64,000 nucleotides of DNA from Akkermansia sp. (GCA_017435365.1 JAFSFD010000011.1:1-64000); one strand, 5' to 3'; counted from the stretch's first letter, positions 8,661-17,453 are shown. Translations and numbers: made by a program. The notes: a model not told the origin generated them from the letters alone.

Positions 8661-9350
8661 CACGGGATAGACGCAGAGGTCATCGGCAATTCTGAAGAAA
8701 TCGCGGCCCTCTTTGCGGATGGATTTTTCCATCACCTCTTCAGTGGCCGGTTTCATGGTGCCAGTGGTCGAGTCGCGGTAGAGCAGGTTGCCGGTGCTGC
8801 TCGTCGAGAGCTTGCCGCTGCCCATGAAGTTGATACCGAAATCTACGCTGTAATAGAGCGATGTGCCCTTGAAGAGGTAATTCTGGTAGCCGATGCCGAT
8901 GTAGGGCTGGGCGTGGTTCCAGCTGTACTTGCCGCAGATATCGGCGTAGTCTCCGCTGCTTACAGCGTACTCGGTTCCGCCCACGGTGGAGGCAGCGCCC
9001 ATGCCTGAGTCCTTGTAGATGCGGGAGCGGCAGCGCATTTTGCTTTCGCTGAAATTGAGACCGGCGGAAATGTAGAAGTTGTCCTCTCCCGGAAAGATAT
9101 CCACCAGCAGCCCCACGTTGTTGCCGTAGATTTTGAGCCGGGCATCTGAATCTCCCCAGCTTTCGTCCTTTGAATAATTCAGCATCGCTCCGCGCAGACG
9201 CAGTCGCACGCCTGGGTTGATTCTGTACCCGAAGCTGATGCCTGCACCCTGAGTGCCGGCGTTGATATCGAAACTCATATTCTGCGCATTCTTGCCCAGG
9301 GAAGGCAGGGCGCAGAGCGTTGCCAGTGCGAAGAGAAGAGCTGTTTTCAT
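8631..9350 (-). CDS. Outer-membrane beta-barrel protein
   Basis: A 239-residue secreted protein. I start at ATG 9350 (MKTALLFALATLCALP), a typical signal peptide, rather than 24 nt upstream. Beyond it there are alternating amphipathic strands rich in Gly and aromatic residues (GAGISFGYRINPGVRLRLRG, PYIGIGYQNYLFKG), and the last residue is Phe (FALGARF), the usual BAM recognition end. Family not recognised; it looks like a small OmpA/OmpW-sized barrel. The promoter at 9365-9393 leaves only about a 7-nt leader. Its 3' end overlaps the convergent gene by 30 nt. Confidence 0.7.
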   Translation of the reverse strand: MKTALLFALATLCALPSLGKNAQNMSFDINAGTQGAGISFGYRINPGVRLRLRGAMLNYSKDESWGDSDARLKIYGNNVGLLVDIFPGEDNFYISAGLNFSESKMRCRSRIYKDSGMGAASTVGGTEYAVSSGDYADICGKYSWNHAQPYIGIGYQNYLFKGTSLYYSVDFGINFMGSGKLSTSSTGNLLYRDSTTGTMKPATEEVMEKSIRKEGRDFFRIADDLCVYPVLQFALGARF

Positions 9351-9364
9351 GATGAACGTGTGAC

Positions 9365-9393
9365 AATCTAACAATGCTCCGCCACCTTGTCAA
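9365..9393 (-). promoter_or_regulatory. Promoter of OMP gene
   Basis: On the minus strand: TTGACA, a 17-bp spacer, TAGATT. The -10 ends 14 nt before the ATG at 9350. Confidence 0.65.
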
Positions 9394-9586
9394 CGGAGAA
9401 GTTATCCATGCGAGACGATAACATGGAATCGCATCCGGAGATGTTCGCCTATCTGGCGTGCATGCACCAAAGTTGGAGTATCGGGCCGGGGCTTCTGAGA
9501 CCAGGCGAAGCTTTCTATGGTATGTGCAATCTTTGGGGAGAATATGCTTTTTTTTAAAGAAAAATCACTTTTCGTTCAAAAAAGTC

Positions 9587-9615
9587 TTGACGTGTCGGCC
9601 TGCGGGTGGTATATT
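9587..9615 (+). promoter_or_regulatory. Promoter of initiator tRNA
   Basis: TTGACG, a 17-bp spacer, TATATT, with TGG before the -10 box. Predicted start near 9622, about 28 nt before the mature tRNA. Confidence 0.7.
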
Positions 9616-9649
9616 CCTGCCGCACCTGCAAGGGTAGCTTAGATAAAAT

Positions 9650-9723
9650 CGCGGGATGGAGCAGCCAGGTAGCTCGTCAGGCTCATAACCTGAAGGCCGC
9701 AGGTTCAAATCCTGCTCCCGCAA
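9650..9723 (+). tRNA. Initiator tRNA-Met (CAU)
   Basis: A full cloverleaf folds from 9650: acceptor CGCGGGA/TCCCGCA, D-stem GAGC/GCTC, anticodon loop CTCATAA (CAU), T-arm GCAGG TTCAAAT CCTGC, discriminator A. Initiator marks are the C1xA72 mismatch and A11:U24. The anticodon stem is TCAGG/CCTGA, so position 29:41 is A:U rather than the usual G:C of the three-G:C run. CCA is not encoded (TCC follows). Confidence 0.95.
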
Positions 9724-9734
9724 TCCTGAAAAAG

Positions 9735-9762
9735 CTCAATTCTACGGAATTGAGTTTTTTTT
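9735..9762 (+). terminator. Terminator after initiator tRNA
   Basis: CTCAATTC, a 4-nt loop, GAATTGAG, then eight T residues. A standard intrinsic terminator. Confidence 0.85.
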
Positions 9763-9848
9763 GTATTTGTTGCCGGGGCAGGGAAATTTGGCGGGTAACG
9801 CGGTTTAGTCTTTTCCTTTGGCGTGAAGTTTGTTAAACTCTCCCTGTT

Positions 9849-10289
9849 ATGATGCTGGAATTCTACAAGATGACCGCTGCCGACAGCGATTTCGTGGTGG
9901 TGGATAACCGGGACCTTGAGCTCAGCAGCGTGCTGAGCAAGGAGAATATCGCGGATGTCTGCAACCGCCGTTACGGAGTGGGGGCGGCGGGGCTCATTGT
10001 TGTGGAGCCGGCTCAGGGCAAGGCCGTGGCACGCATGCGTTGCTACAGGGCCGACGGTACCGAGGAGGAGATGAACAACAATGCCGCCTTCTGCTTTACC
10101 GCCTTTGTCGATTTCCTGCTGGATGCCGGCATGCGCAAGATGCGCTTCGAAACCAAGGCAGGCCTGGTGCGCGGCACTGTGAACGAGGATGATACCGTGA
10201 CTATTCAGCAGACGGAGCCGCAGGGGCAGCGCCTGACCGGGCGGGCCCTCATCGTGTTCCGGGGAGAAGTTATCATCTGCGATGATTGA
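9849..10289 (+). CDS. DapF-like single-domain protein, catalytic Cys missing
   Basis: A 146-residue protein resembling only the first half of diaminopimelate epimerase: FYKMTAADSDFVVVDN aligns with the family N terminus, CNRRYGVGAAGLI with the CDRRFGIGADGLI motif, and RADGTEEEM with NADGSEAEM. The following catalytic motif CGNG is replaced by NNNA, so the first active-site Cys is absent. The normal protein is about 270 residues with two such lobes. It could be a relic, a regulatory subunit, or a protein given a new role. It lies 8 nt before aroK and is probably cotranscribed. ATG 9852 is an alternative start. Confidence 0.6.
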   Translation: MMLEFYKMTAADSDFVVVDNRDLELSSVLSKENIADVCNRRYGVGAAGLIVVEPAQGKAVARMRCYRADGTEEEMNNNAAFCFTAFVDFLLDAGMRKMRFETKAGLVRGTVNEDDTVTIQQTEPQGQRLTGRALIVFRGEVIICDD

Positions 10290-10297
10290 TTTGTAAC

Positions 10298-10870
10298 ATG
10301 GTTCCCGCGCCCATTCATCCGATTGATACCAAAGGCCGCCCCATCATCCTGGTGGGGCTCATGGGCTGCGGCAAGACCACGGTGGGCAAGGCGCTCAGCA
10401 AGCGCACCGGTATGCCCCTGCTGGATACGGATGCCATCATCGAGGAGCAGATTGGCAGACCTATCCCTGAGATTTTTGCCGAGCAGGGGGAGGCTCATTT
10501 CCGTGCGTTGGAAACCGCGCTGCTGCGCTACCTGCTGTACAATCCCACCCCCAGCCCGTCCATTATTTCCACCGGTGGCGGCATAGTGGTGCGGCCGGAG
10601 AACCGCGAGCTGCTGCGCAAGCTGGGCTTCACCGTCTGGCTGAATGTTTCCATCAGCGCGCTTCTTACCCGCACCGCCAAGAGTACGAACCGCCCGCTGT
10701 TGCAGAATACAGACCGCCGCGCTGTTTTTGAACGACTGGATTCCGAGCGCCGCCCCTTCTACAAGGAAGCCGCCCATTTCTGGCTGGAAGCCTCTCGCAT
10801 GGATGTGAATGCCGTGGCGGTGAATGTCTGCAACGAGGCCGAAAAGTTCTTCGCTGCCTTCCGAAACTGA
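10298..10870 (+). CDS. aroK: Shikimate kinase
   Basis: A 190-residue kinase that phosphorylates shikimate at the 3-hydroxyl in the aromatic amino acid pathway. Visible motifs: Walker A GLMGCGKTTVG, the shikimate-binding DTDAIIE, GGGIVV (residues about 90-95) and a lid Arg region (NRPLL). Length fits the family. I take ATG 10298 rather than the in-frame TTG at 10286. It follows the DapF-like gene by 8 nt, which suggests an operon. Confidence 0.88.
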   Translation: MVPAPIHPIDTKGRPIILVGLMGCGKTTVGKALSKRTGMPLLDTDAIIEEQIGRPIPEIFAEQGEAHFRALETALLRYLLYNPTPSPSIISTGGGIVVRPENRELLRKLGFTVWLNVSISALLTRTAKSTNRPLLQNTDRRAVFERLDSERRPFYKEAAHFWLEASRMDVNAVAVNVCNEAEKFFAAFRN

Positions 10871-10897
10871 TTTTTGGATCAATCCCGCATTAGTTGC

Positions 10898-10927
10898 TTG
10901 ACGCGAATGCTGCTTTTGTGATAGGAT
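10898..10927 (+). promoter_or_regulatory. Promoter upstream of carboxyltransferase gene
   Basis: TTGACG, an 18-bp spacer, TAGGAT. The leader would be about 36 nt. No strong Shine-Dalgarno sequence precedes the ATG at 10970. Confidence 0.5.
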
Positions 10928-10969
10928 TAGGGCATAGAATCACGTATTTCTAGCAAGAATTTTAAAGAT

Positions 10970-12469
10970 ATGAAACCCGCAACATTCAACTGCACCGTAC
11001 TGCGCGACGGCCACCAGTCCCTGGCAGCCACCCGCATGTCCACCGAGCAGATGCTCGAAATCGCCCCCATTCTGGACACCATGGGCTTCTCCGCTCTGGA
11101 AACCTGGGGCGGCGCTTCCATCGACTCCGGCCTCCGCTTCCTGGGTGAACACCCGTTCGACCGTCTGGACACCCTCAAGAAGCTGGCTCCCAAGACCCCG
11201 CACATGATGCTGCTGCGCGGCCAGAACCTCGTGGGCTACACCCACTATGCCGATGACGTGGTGGAAGCTTTCGTGAAGCTCAGCGCCAAGCATGGCATGA
11301 ACATCTTCCGTATCTTTGACTGCCTGAATGACCCGCAGAACATGCGCACCTCCATCAAGGCCGCCAAGGAAGCCGGTGCCCAGGCCCACGGCACCATCTG
11401 CTACACCACCTCCCCGGTGCACAACCTGGAGTACTTCGCCAAGCTGGCCAAGGAAATCGCCGATATGGGCGCCGATGCCATCGTCATCAAGGATATGGCC
11501 GGCCTTATTCCCCCGGCAGAGACCGCAGCCCTGACCAAGGCCATCAAGGATGCCACCAACCTTCCCGTGTGGATTCACACCCACGAGACCGCCGGTCTCG
11601 GCGCCGCCACCTATGTGGCCGGTATCAATGCCGGTGCTGATGCCGTGGACGTGTCCATCGCTCCCTTCGCCAATGGTACCGGCCAGCCGGACTGCATGCG
11701 CATGCTCGCCCTCATGAACGGCTACGAGCGCGCTCCGAAGCTGGAGGACGAGGCCGACTTCAAGAAGAAGCTCTCCGAAATCTCCGGCATGCTCCAGCCG
11801 GTGTACGACAGCCTGTCCCGCTTCACCAGCCACGCCAACGAAATCGTGAACAGCGATACGCTGCGCTACCAGGTGCCCGGCGGCATGCTTTCCAACTTCC
11901 GCAGCCAGCTGAAGGAAATGAACATGACCGATAAGTTCGAGGAAGTGTTCGCCGAAATCCCCGTGGTGCGCGAGGCTCTGGGCTGGATTCCGCTGGTGAC
12001 CCCCACCTCCCAGATTGTGGGCGTGCAGGCCATGATGAACGTGAAGTTCGGCCGCTGGAAGAACATCACCCCGCAGTGCGCCGACGTGGCTCTGGGTTAC
12101 TACGGCCGCACCCCCGCCCCCGTGGATCCCGAGCTGCAGGCCCTTTGCGCCAAGAAGATGGGCAAAGAGCCCATCACCTGCCGCCCCGCCGACCTCATCA
12201 AGCCCGGCATGCAGGACCTGCGCGACAAGCTCGCCGCCAAGGGCATGCCCGCCACGGATGAGAACTGCGTCATCTACTGCATGTTCCCGCAGCAGCTGGA
12301 AGACTACTATGCCGGCAAGAAGCCTGAGCCGCCCACCACTCCCAAGCAGGAGAACTTCGGCGCTCCCGCCGCCCTCTCCACCGTGGGTGTGGCTGCTGCC
12401 ATCTCCGGCCGCAACATGAAGCTCAACATCATGGGCCGCGAGTACGACGTGACCATCGAGGAGAAGTAA
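10970..12469 (+). CDS. Pyruvate/oxaloacetate carboxyltransferase (PycB/OadA type)
   Basis: A 499-residue biotin-dependent carboxyltransferase subunit. The N-terminal TIM barrel begins with the family signature around TVLRDGHQSLAATR and carries the metal-site motif THET plus the carboxylation lysine region (VIKDMAGL). The C-terminal half is the conserved PYC/OADA domain (PGGMLSN, TPTSQIVG). There is no biotinyl-lysine domain (no MKM), so a separate biotin carrier is required. It could be the alpha subunit of oxaloacetate decarboxylase, transcarboxylase 5S or pyruvate carboxylase B; partners are not in the window. A strong terminator follows. Confidence 0.85.
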   Translation: MKPATFNCTVLRDGHQSLAATRMSTEQMLEIAPILDTMGFSALETWGGASIDSGLRFLGEHPFDRLDTLKKLAPKTPHMMLLRGQNLVGYTHYADDVVEAFVKLSAKHGMNIFRIFDCLNDPQNMRTSIKAAKEAGAQAHGTICYTTSPVHNLEYFAKLAKEIADMGADAIVIKDMAGLIPPAETAALTKAIKDATNLPVWIHTHETAGLGAATYVAGINAGADAVDVSIAPFANGTGQPDCMRMLALMNGYERAPKLEDEADFKKKLSEISGMLQPVYDSLSRFTSHANEIVNSDTLRYQVPGGMLSNFRSQLKEMNMTDKFEEVFAEIPVVREALGWIPLVTPTSQIVGVQAMMNVKFGRWKNITPQCADVALGYYGRTPAPVDPELQALCAKKMGKEPITCRPADLIKPGMQDLRDKLAAKGMPATDENCVIYCMFPQQLEDYYAGKKPEPPTTPKQENFGAPAALSTVGVAAAISGRNMKLNIMGREYDVTIEEK

Positions 12470-12501
12470 TTCTCCCGCGGTTCACATCCCCGCATCATTT
12501 C

Positions 12502-12534
12502 AACGCTGCGATTCCCACCGGGAATCGCAGCGTT
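12502..12534 (+). terminator. Terminator after carboxyltransferase gene
   Basis: A 15-bp perfect stem (AACGCTGCGATTCCC and its complement) with a 3-nt loop, followed by a short T-run. Confidence 0.75.
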
Positions 12535-12562
12535 TGCGATGGGGGTGGCCGCCCATGCAGAA

Positions 12563-12656
12563 TAATGGGAATTTGAAGGGAAGCTTTGTCGGAGCACGGG
12601 ACTTCAGTCCCGAAATAACGGGGCATTGAATCAGGACTGGCGTCCCGGGCTTCAAT
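12563..12656. repeat. 112-bp family element, copy c (truncated)
   Basis: The left end (AATGGGAATTTG) and left arm 12594-12613 are intact. The right arm 12631-12650 has several changes (GGACTGGCGTCCC) and the right terminal repeat is missing, replaced by a CCGGCT/AGCCGG hairpin. Confidence 0.7.
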
Positions 12657-12692
12657 ACTGCCGGCTTTTTAGCCGGGCCGTTGTGTTCAGAC

Positions 12693-12721
12693 TTGAAAAA
12701 GGGCCGCATTGGGAGTAGACT
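12693..12721 (+). promoter_or_regulatory. ispG promoter, leaderless type
   Basis: TTGAAA, a 17-bp spacer, TAGACT; the ATG at 12728 begins 6 nt after the -10 box. Confidence 0.7.
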
Positions 12722-12727
12722 CAGGGC

Positions 12728-14470
12728 ATGAGCACGCTTCATTGCCCGAGTCTGTACCAGTATACGCGCCGCCTTACCCGCGAGGTGATGGTGGGAAATG
12801 TGGGGATTGGTGGTACCAATCCCATCCGCATCCAGTCCATGCTGACCAGCGACACGCTGGATACGGCGGGTTGCGTCCGCGAATCGCTGGCACTGGCCGA
12901 AGCCGGGTGCGAAATCATCCGCCTCACTGCGCAGACCAAGGTGTATGCCGCCAATCTTGAGAACATTTCCCGCGAGCTGCGCGCCGCCGGGTGCAACGTG
13001 CCGCTGGTGGCGGATATCCACTTCAAGCCGGATGCCGCCATGGAGGCCGCCAAGTGGGTGGAGAAAATCCGCGTGAATCCCGGCAACTTCGTGGATAAGA
13101 AGAAGTTTGTGGAGCGTGATTACACGGATTACGAGTACGAAGAGGAAATCGAGAAAATCCGCACGGCCTTCACTCCGCTCGTGCTTTTCTGCAAGGAACA
13201 TGGCCGCGCCATGCGCCTGGGCGCCAACCACGGCTCGCTTTCTGACCGTATCCTGAACCGCTACGGCGACACGCCCGATGGCATGGTGGAAAGCGCGCTG
13301 GAGTTTGCCCGCATTGCCCGCGAGCTGGATTACCACCAGCTGGTCTTCTCCATGAAGTCTTCCAACGTGAAGGTGATGATTCAGGCCTACCGCCTGCTGG
13401 TGAAGCGCCTGGCTGAGGAGGGACTCGACTGGAACTACCCCATCCACCTGGGCGTGACCGAGGCCGGCGAGGGCGAGGATGCCCGCATCAAGAGCGCCAC
13501 CGGCGTGGGCTCCCTGCTGGCCGATGGTATCGGCGATACCCTGCGCGTCTCCCTGACTGAGGATCCGGTGTACGAGATAGCCCCAGGTTTTGAGCTGGCG
13601 GCTCCCTACCAGCCCGGTGTGGTGCTGCCCGCTGCTCCGCTGGCTGTGGAGGCACCGGCTGCCTTTAACCCCTTTGAATTCAACAAGCGCAAGGCTGAGC
13701 TCATCACCCGCGGCGGGGTGAGCTTGGGCTGGAATGAACCGGTACGCGTGGTGCTGCCGGAGGCTGCCTGCAAGGCGCTCGACCCCGCCGTGATGAAGGA
13801 CTTTATGCCGGAAGTCTCTTACGAGGACTGCGCCCCGGTGGAGATTGACCCGCGCGATGCCGCCGCCACCGCCGCCCTGGCCGAGGCGCCTGCCACTCTG
13901 GTTACGGTGAAGGATGGTATTGATATGCTGGTGGTGCAGGCCTTCCGTCTGCTGGCCGCCGTCATCCCGGCTCGCCACAGCATTCTGCTCAAGGATACCC
14001 TCTGCAACGGTCTGGATTCCCTCTCAGCCCCCATGGCCGGCGGTGTGAATGCCGGTGCGCTGCTTTGCGACGGCATCGGCAATGCCGTGCTTGTGCGCCG
14101 CGAGACCGACCCCGACAAAGCCGCCCGCCTGGGCTTCAACATCCTGCAGGCCGCCGGTGTGCGCCTGAGCAAGACCGAGTACGTTTCCTGCCCGTCCTGC
14201 GGCCGCACGCACTACAATATCCAGGAAGCAGCCGCCCGCATCCGCGAGGCCACCGGTCACCTGAAGGGCGTGAAGATTGCCATCATGGGCTGCATCGTGA
14301 ACGGCCCCGGCGAAATGAGCGATGCCGACTTCGGCTACGTGGGCGGCGCCCCGAATAAGATTAACCTCTATGTGGGCCACACCCCCGTGGTCATGAACAT
14401 CCCGCAGGAGGAAGCCGTGCAGCACCTCGTGCAGTTGATTAAGGACCACGGAAGGTGGGTTGAGCCCTGA
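12728..14470 (+). CDS. ispG: 4-hydroxy-3-methylbut-2-enyl diphosphate synthase (long form)
   Basis: A 580-residue IspG/GcpE, the penultimate enzyme of the non-mevalonate isoprenoid pathway; it reduces MEcPP to HMBPP with a [4Fe-4S] cluster. The N-terminal barrel is clear (NPIRIQSML, VADIHFKP, KIRVNPGN). The cluster ligands lie in the C-terminal domain: SCPSCGRT and MGCIVNGPGE. The extra ~200 residues in the middle (about 270-480) identify the long form known from plants, Chlamydia and Bacteroidetes. IspH, the next enzyme, is also in this window (61843-63048). The gene ends just before the first hairpin array. Confidence 0.93.
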   Translation: MSTLHCPSLYQYTRRLTREVMVGNVGIGGTNPIRIQSMLTSDTLDTAGCVRESLALAEAGCEIIRLTAQTKVYAANLENISRELRAAGCNVPLVADIHFKPDAAMEAAKWVEKIRVNPGNFVDKKKFVERDYTDYEYEEEIEKIRTAFTPLVLFCKEHGRAMRLGANHGSLSDRILNRYGDTPDGMVESALEFARIARELDYHQLVFSMKSSNVKVMIQAYRLLVKRLAEEGLDWNYPIHLGVTEAGEGEDARIKSATGVGSLLADGIGDTLRVSLTEDPVYEIAPGFELAAPYQPGVVLPAAPLAVEAPAAFNPFEFNKRKAELITRGGVSLGWNEPVRVVLPEAACKALDPAVMKDFMPEVSYEDCAPVEIDPRDAAATAALAEAPATLVTVKDGIDMLVVQAFRLLAAVIPARHSILLKDTLCNGLDSLSAPMAGGVNAGALLCDGIGNAVLVRRETDPDKAARLGFNILQAAGVRLSKTEYVSCPSCGRTHYNIQEAAARIREATGHLKGVKIAIMGCIVNGPGEMSDADFGYVGGAPNKINLYVGHTPVVMNIPQEEAVQHLVQLIKDHGRWVEP

Positions 14471-14471
14471 G

Positions 14472-14727
14472 GTCCGAGCGCAGCGAGGATATCGTCTTGC
14501 CGCAGGCAAGATATCGTCCGGCGCAAGCCGGATATCGTCCAGCCTCCGCAGGAGGCTGGATATCGTTTTCCTGTGAATCGATAGCAAATATTCTTCCAAT
14601 CCTTGGGAAATAATAAGCCAAAGCAAACCGGAAACGATATCCGGCTTTGCCCGGGACGATATCCATGCTGCGCATGGACGATATCTGCCCCTGCGGAGCA
14701 GACGATATCCTGACCTGCGGTCAGGAC
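14472..14727. repeat. Modular GATATCGTC hairpin array, copy 1
   Basis: Left half: GATATCGTC separated by short palindromes of unrelated sequence (CTTGC-CGCAG-GCAAG; CCGGC-GCAA-GCCGG; CCAGCCTCC-GCA-GGAGGCTGG). Centre: about 85 bp starting GATATCGTTTTCC and ending GGAAACGATATC. Right half: the same design in reverse, GACGATATC between palindromes with TGC in the loop (CCATGC-TGC-GCATGG; CCTGACC-TGC-GGTCAGG). The last palindrome contains the katA stop codon. Fills 14471-14720. Confidence 0.9.
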
Positions 14728-16160
14728 TTGGCCGACAGGGCAGCAGCCACACCCTCGCCATACTCCTTGTGGCAGCGGAAGCAGTGCTCCAGGTGCCGCT
14801 GGCGGATGAACTCCGGCACGTCGGCCAGGGCTCGGGCGGTGTTGTCGAAGAGCGCCTGGCGCTGTTTTTTGTTCATGAGCAGGAACAGGGCGCGGGGCTG
14901 GGCGAAGTAGTCGTCATCGTCATTGGCATAGTCCCAGTGGCCGGAGTCACCGCAGATATGCTGGGGTGGTTCCATGTATTGCGGCTGCTCCTGCCACTCG
15001 TGGTAGCTATTCGGTTCGTAGGTGAGGGTATCACCCAGGTTGCCATCCGTGCGCATCTGGCCATCGCGGTGGAAGCTGTGGAAGGGGCAGCGCGGTCGGT
15101 TCACGGGGATGAGGTGGTGGTTCACCCCCAGGCGGTAGCGCTGCGCATCGCCATAGGCAAAGAGGCGCCCCTGTAGCATCTTATCCGGCGAGAAGCCGAT
15201 GCCCGGCACCACCTGCGCGGGGTTGAAAGCGGCCTGTTCCACCTCAGCAAAGTAGTTCTGCGGGTTGCGGTTGAGCACCATCTCGCCCACCTCGATGAGC
15301 GGAAAATCCCCGTGCGGCCACACCTTGGTCAGGTCAAAGGGATTGAAGGGGAAGGCGGCAGCCTCCGCATCCGTCATCACCTGGATGCAGAGTTTCCATT
15401 TCGGGAAGCGCCCCTGCGCGATGGCCCGGTAGAGGTCGGAGCCGGAGCTGTCGCGATCGGCGGCAATGAGGGCGGCGGCCTGCGCATCCGTCAGGTTGCG
15501 GATGCCCTGCTGGCACACCCAGTGGAACTTGCACCAGATGCGCTCACTCTTCGCATTGATGAGCGAGAAGGTGTGGCTGCCGAAGCCGTGCATGTGGCGG
15601 AAGCCGTCCGGGATGCCGCGGTCGCTCATCACGATGGTGACCTGGTGGAAGGCCTCGGGCAGTGAGGTCCAGAAATCCCAGTTGGCGGCGGCGCTGTGCA
15701 GACCGCTGGCGGGGTGGCGCTTGATGGCGTGGTTCAGGTCGGCAAACTTGCGCGGGTCGCGCAGGAAGAAGACGGGCGTGTTGTTGCCCACCAGATCCCA
15801 GTTGCCCTGCTGCGTGTAGAACTTCACTGCAAAACCTCGGATATCGCGCTCCGCATCTGCTGCGCCACGCTCGCCTGCCACGGTGGAGAAGCGCACAAAG
15901 ACCTCCGTCTCCTTTCCGACGGAGGAGAATAAATCCGCGCAGGTATAGCGGGTGATATCATTCGTGACGCGGAACACGCCGAACGCGCCGAATCCCTTGG
16001 CATGCATGCGGCGCTCCGGGATGACCTCGCGGTTCAGGTGGCTGAGCTTTTCGAAAAGCCAGGTATCCTGCATGAGCATGGGGCCGCGCGGCCCCGCCGT
16101 GAGCGAGCGGTTGTTATCGGCCACCGGTGCACCGGCGGCTGTGGTGAGCTTGTGGTTCAT
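14721..16160 (-). CDS. katA: Catalase (clade 3 haem type)
   Basis: A 479-residue monofunctional haem catalase that dismutates hydrogen peroxide in the cytoplasm. Seen: catalytic His in [13 protein letters not shown], Asn in [10 protein letters not shown], and proximal haem Tyr in [14 protein letters not shown]. The small-subunit length fits clade 3. A promoter TTGAAT-16-TACAAT ends 8 nt before ATG 16160. The gene is bracketed by two direct copies of the hairpin array, and its final codons (TCC TGA) lie in the array's terminal palindrome, so it may have been acquired or be excisable as a unit. Confidence 0.93.
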   Translation of the reverse strand: MNHKLTTAAGAPVADNNRSLTAGPRGPMLMQDTWLFEKLSHLNREVIPERRMHAKGFGAFGVFRVTNDITRYTCADLFSSVGKETEVFVRFSTVAGERGAADAERDIRGFAVKFYTQQGNWDLVGNNTPVFFLRDPRKFADLNHAIKRHPASGLHSAAANWDFWTSLPEAFHQVTIVMSDRGIPDGFRHMHGFGSHTFSLINAKSERIWCKFHWVCQQGIRNLTDAQAAALIAADRDSSGSDLYRAIAQGRFPKWKLCIQVMTDAEAAAFPFNPFDLTKVWPHGDFPLIEVGEMVLNRNPQNYFAEVEQAAFNPAQVVPGIGFSPDKMLQGRLFAYGDAQRYRLGVNHHLIPVNRPRCPFHSFHRDGQMRTDGNLGDTLTYEPNSYHEWQEQPQYMEPPQHICGDSGHWDYANDDDDYFAQPRALFLLMNKKQRQALFDNTARALADVPEFIRQRHLEHCFRCHKEYGEGVAAALSAKS

Positions 16161-16168
16161 AGCCCCCT

Positions 16169-16196
16169 ATTGTAAAGGGCAGGGATGCTTATTCAA
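16169..16196 (-). promoter_or_regulatory. katA promoter, leaderless type
   Basis: On the minus strand TTGAAT, 16-bp spacer, TACAAT, ending 8 nt before ATG 16160. No operator-like palindrome overlaps it. Confidence 0.7.
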
Positions 16197-16235
16197 GGAG
16201 TTAGTGCTATTTGTTTTATGTCCGACCAACGGGAG

Positions 16236-16471
16236 GATATCGTCGGCACAAGGTGCCGATATCGTCTTGCCGCAGGCAAGATATCGTCCGAGCTCAGCGA
16301 GGATATCGTTTCCTGTGAATCAATAGCAAATATTCTCCCAACCCTTGGGAAACAATAAGCCAAAACAAAACAGGGAAACGATATCCCGGGCTACGCCCGG
16401 GACGATATCCACGCTTCGCGCGGACGATATCTGCCCCTGCGGTGCAGACGATATCCTGACCTGCGGTCAGG
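16236..16471. repeat. Modular GATATCGTC hairpin array, copy 2
   Basis: Same architecture and orientation as the copy at 14472: GATATCGTC spacers with palindromes CGGCAC-AAG-GTGCCG and CTTGC-CGCAG-GCAAG, a near-identical central core (16302-16388), then CCCGGGC-TAC-GCCCGGG and others in reverse. Several stems differ in sequence from copy 1 yet remain perfectly paired. The last palindrome holds the stop codon of the DppD-like gene. Confidence 0.9.
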
Positions 16472-17453
16472 ACGTGAGGCAGCCGGGGCAATTCCGCACC
16501 CAGTGGCCGGGGGAGATTTCCACGAGCTCGGGGATGCGGTCGGTGAGGCAGAGCCCTGGGTTGCCCAGGGTGTTGCGGGGGCGGAAGGCGCAGCCGGTGA
16601 CGGGTTCGCGCAGGGTGGGGGGCAGGCCGGGGATGGTCTGCAGGCGGGTGCCTTTGCCCGCCGCGCTGGGGATGGAGGCCATGAGGGCACGGGTATAGGC
16701 GTGCTGCGGGTGGCGGATGAGTTCCTCAGCCGGGGCGCTTTCCACGATGCTGCCGGCATACATGACCTGGATGCGGTGGGCATATTGGCGCACCACGCCG
16801 AGGTCGTGGGTGATGAGGATGATGGCGGTGCCGAGTTCCTGCTGGCGGGCGCGGAGGAGGTCGAGCACCTGCTTCTGCACGGTTACATCGAGCGCGGTGG
16901 TGGGTTCATCCGCAATGAGCACCTGCGGGCGGGTGATGAGGGCCATGGCTATCATGACGCGCTGGCGCATGCCGCCGGAGAACTCGTGCGGGTAGGCCAG
17001 GGCGCGTTTCGCCGGGTCGGGGATGCCGGTTCGGGCAAGTTCCTCCACAGCGAGGCGGCGGGCTTCTTTCCAGCTGAGCCCCTGGTGCAGCACGAGGGGC
17101 TCGGCCACCTGGTCGCCGATGCACATGCAGGGGTTCAGGCAGGTCATGGGGTCCTGGAAAATCATGGAGATGCGCCGCCCGCGCAGGCCTGCATGCACTT
17201 TTTCCGGCGCGTGCAGCAGGTCGATGCCTTCGAACCACGCGCGGGATTCTTTGCCGATGCGCGCGGGGGGGCTGGGCAGCAGCCCCATGAGGGTGGAGCA
17301 GGTCACTGATTTGCCGGAGCCGGACTCGCCCACGATGCCGAGCGTTTCGCCCGCGTGCAGGTCAAAGGAGACACCGTTCACGGCGTAGTTCACCCCGGCG
17401 CGGGAGTGGAACTCCACCGTGAGGTCGCGAACCTGGAGCAGGGGAGCACTCAT
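16467..17453 (-). CDS. Peptide ABC transporter ATPase, DppD/OppD-like
   Basis: A 328-residue ATP-binding subunit of the Dpp/Opp nickel-peptide family. Walker [10 protein letters not shown]-loop [11 protein letters not shown] signature FSGGMRQR, Walker B VLIADEP, and the family-specific C-terminal Cys motif (GCAFRPRN ... GLCL). No permease, binding protein or DppF partner is nearby, so it is an orphan in this window. Its ATG overlaps the stop of the upstream fusion gene (ATGA, 17450-17453), implying translational coupling. The last codons TCC TGA fall in the hairpin array. Confidence 0.82.
   Translation of the reverse strand: MSAPLLQVRDLTVEFHSRAGVNYAVNGVSFDLHAGETLGIVGESGSGKSVTCSTLMGLLPSPPARIGKESRAWFEGIDLLHAPEKVHAGLRGRRISMIFQDPMTCLNPCMCIGDQVAEPLVLHQGLSWKEARRLAVEELARTGIPDPAKRALAYPHEFSGGMRQRVMIAMALITRPQVLIADEPTTALDVTVQKQVLDLLRARQQELGTAIILITHDLGVVRQYAHRIQVMYAGSIVESAPAEELIRHPQHAYTRALMASIPSAAGKGTRLQTIPGLPPTLREPVTGCAFRPRNTLGNPGLCLTDRIPELVEISPGHWVRNCPGCLTS

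Noticed and set aside
14472..16471. Possible CRISPR arrays
   Set aside because: The GATATCGTC words are too short, the intervening units are palindromic and similar in both copies, and no cas gene is present.
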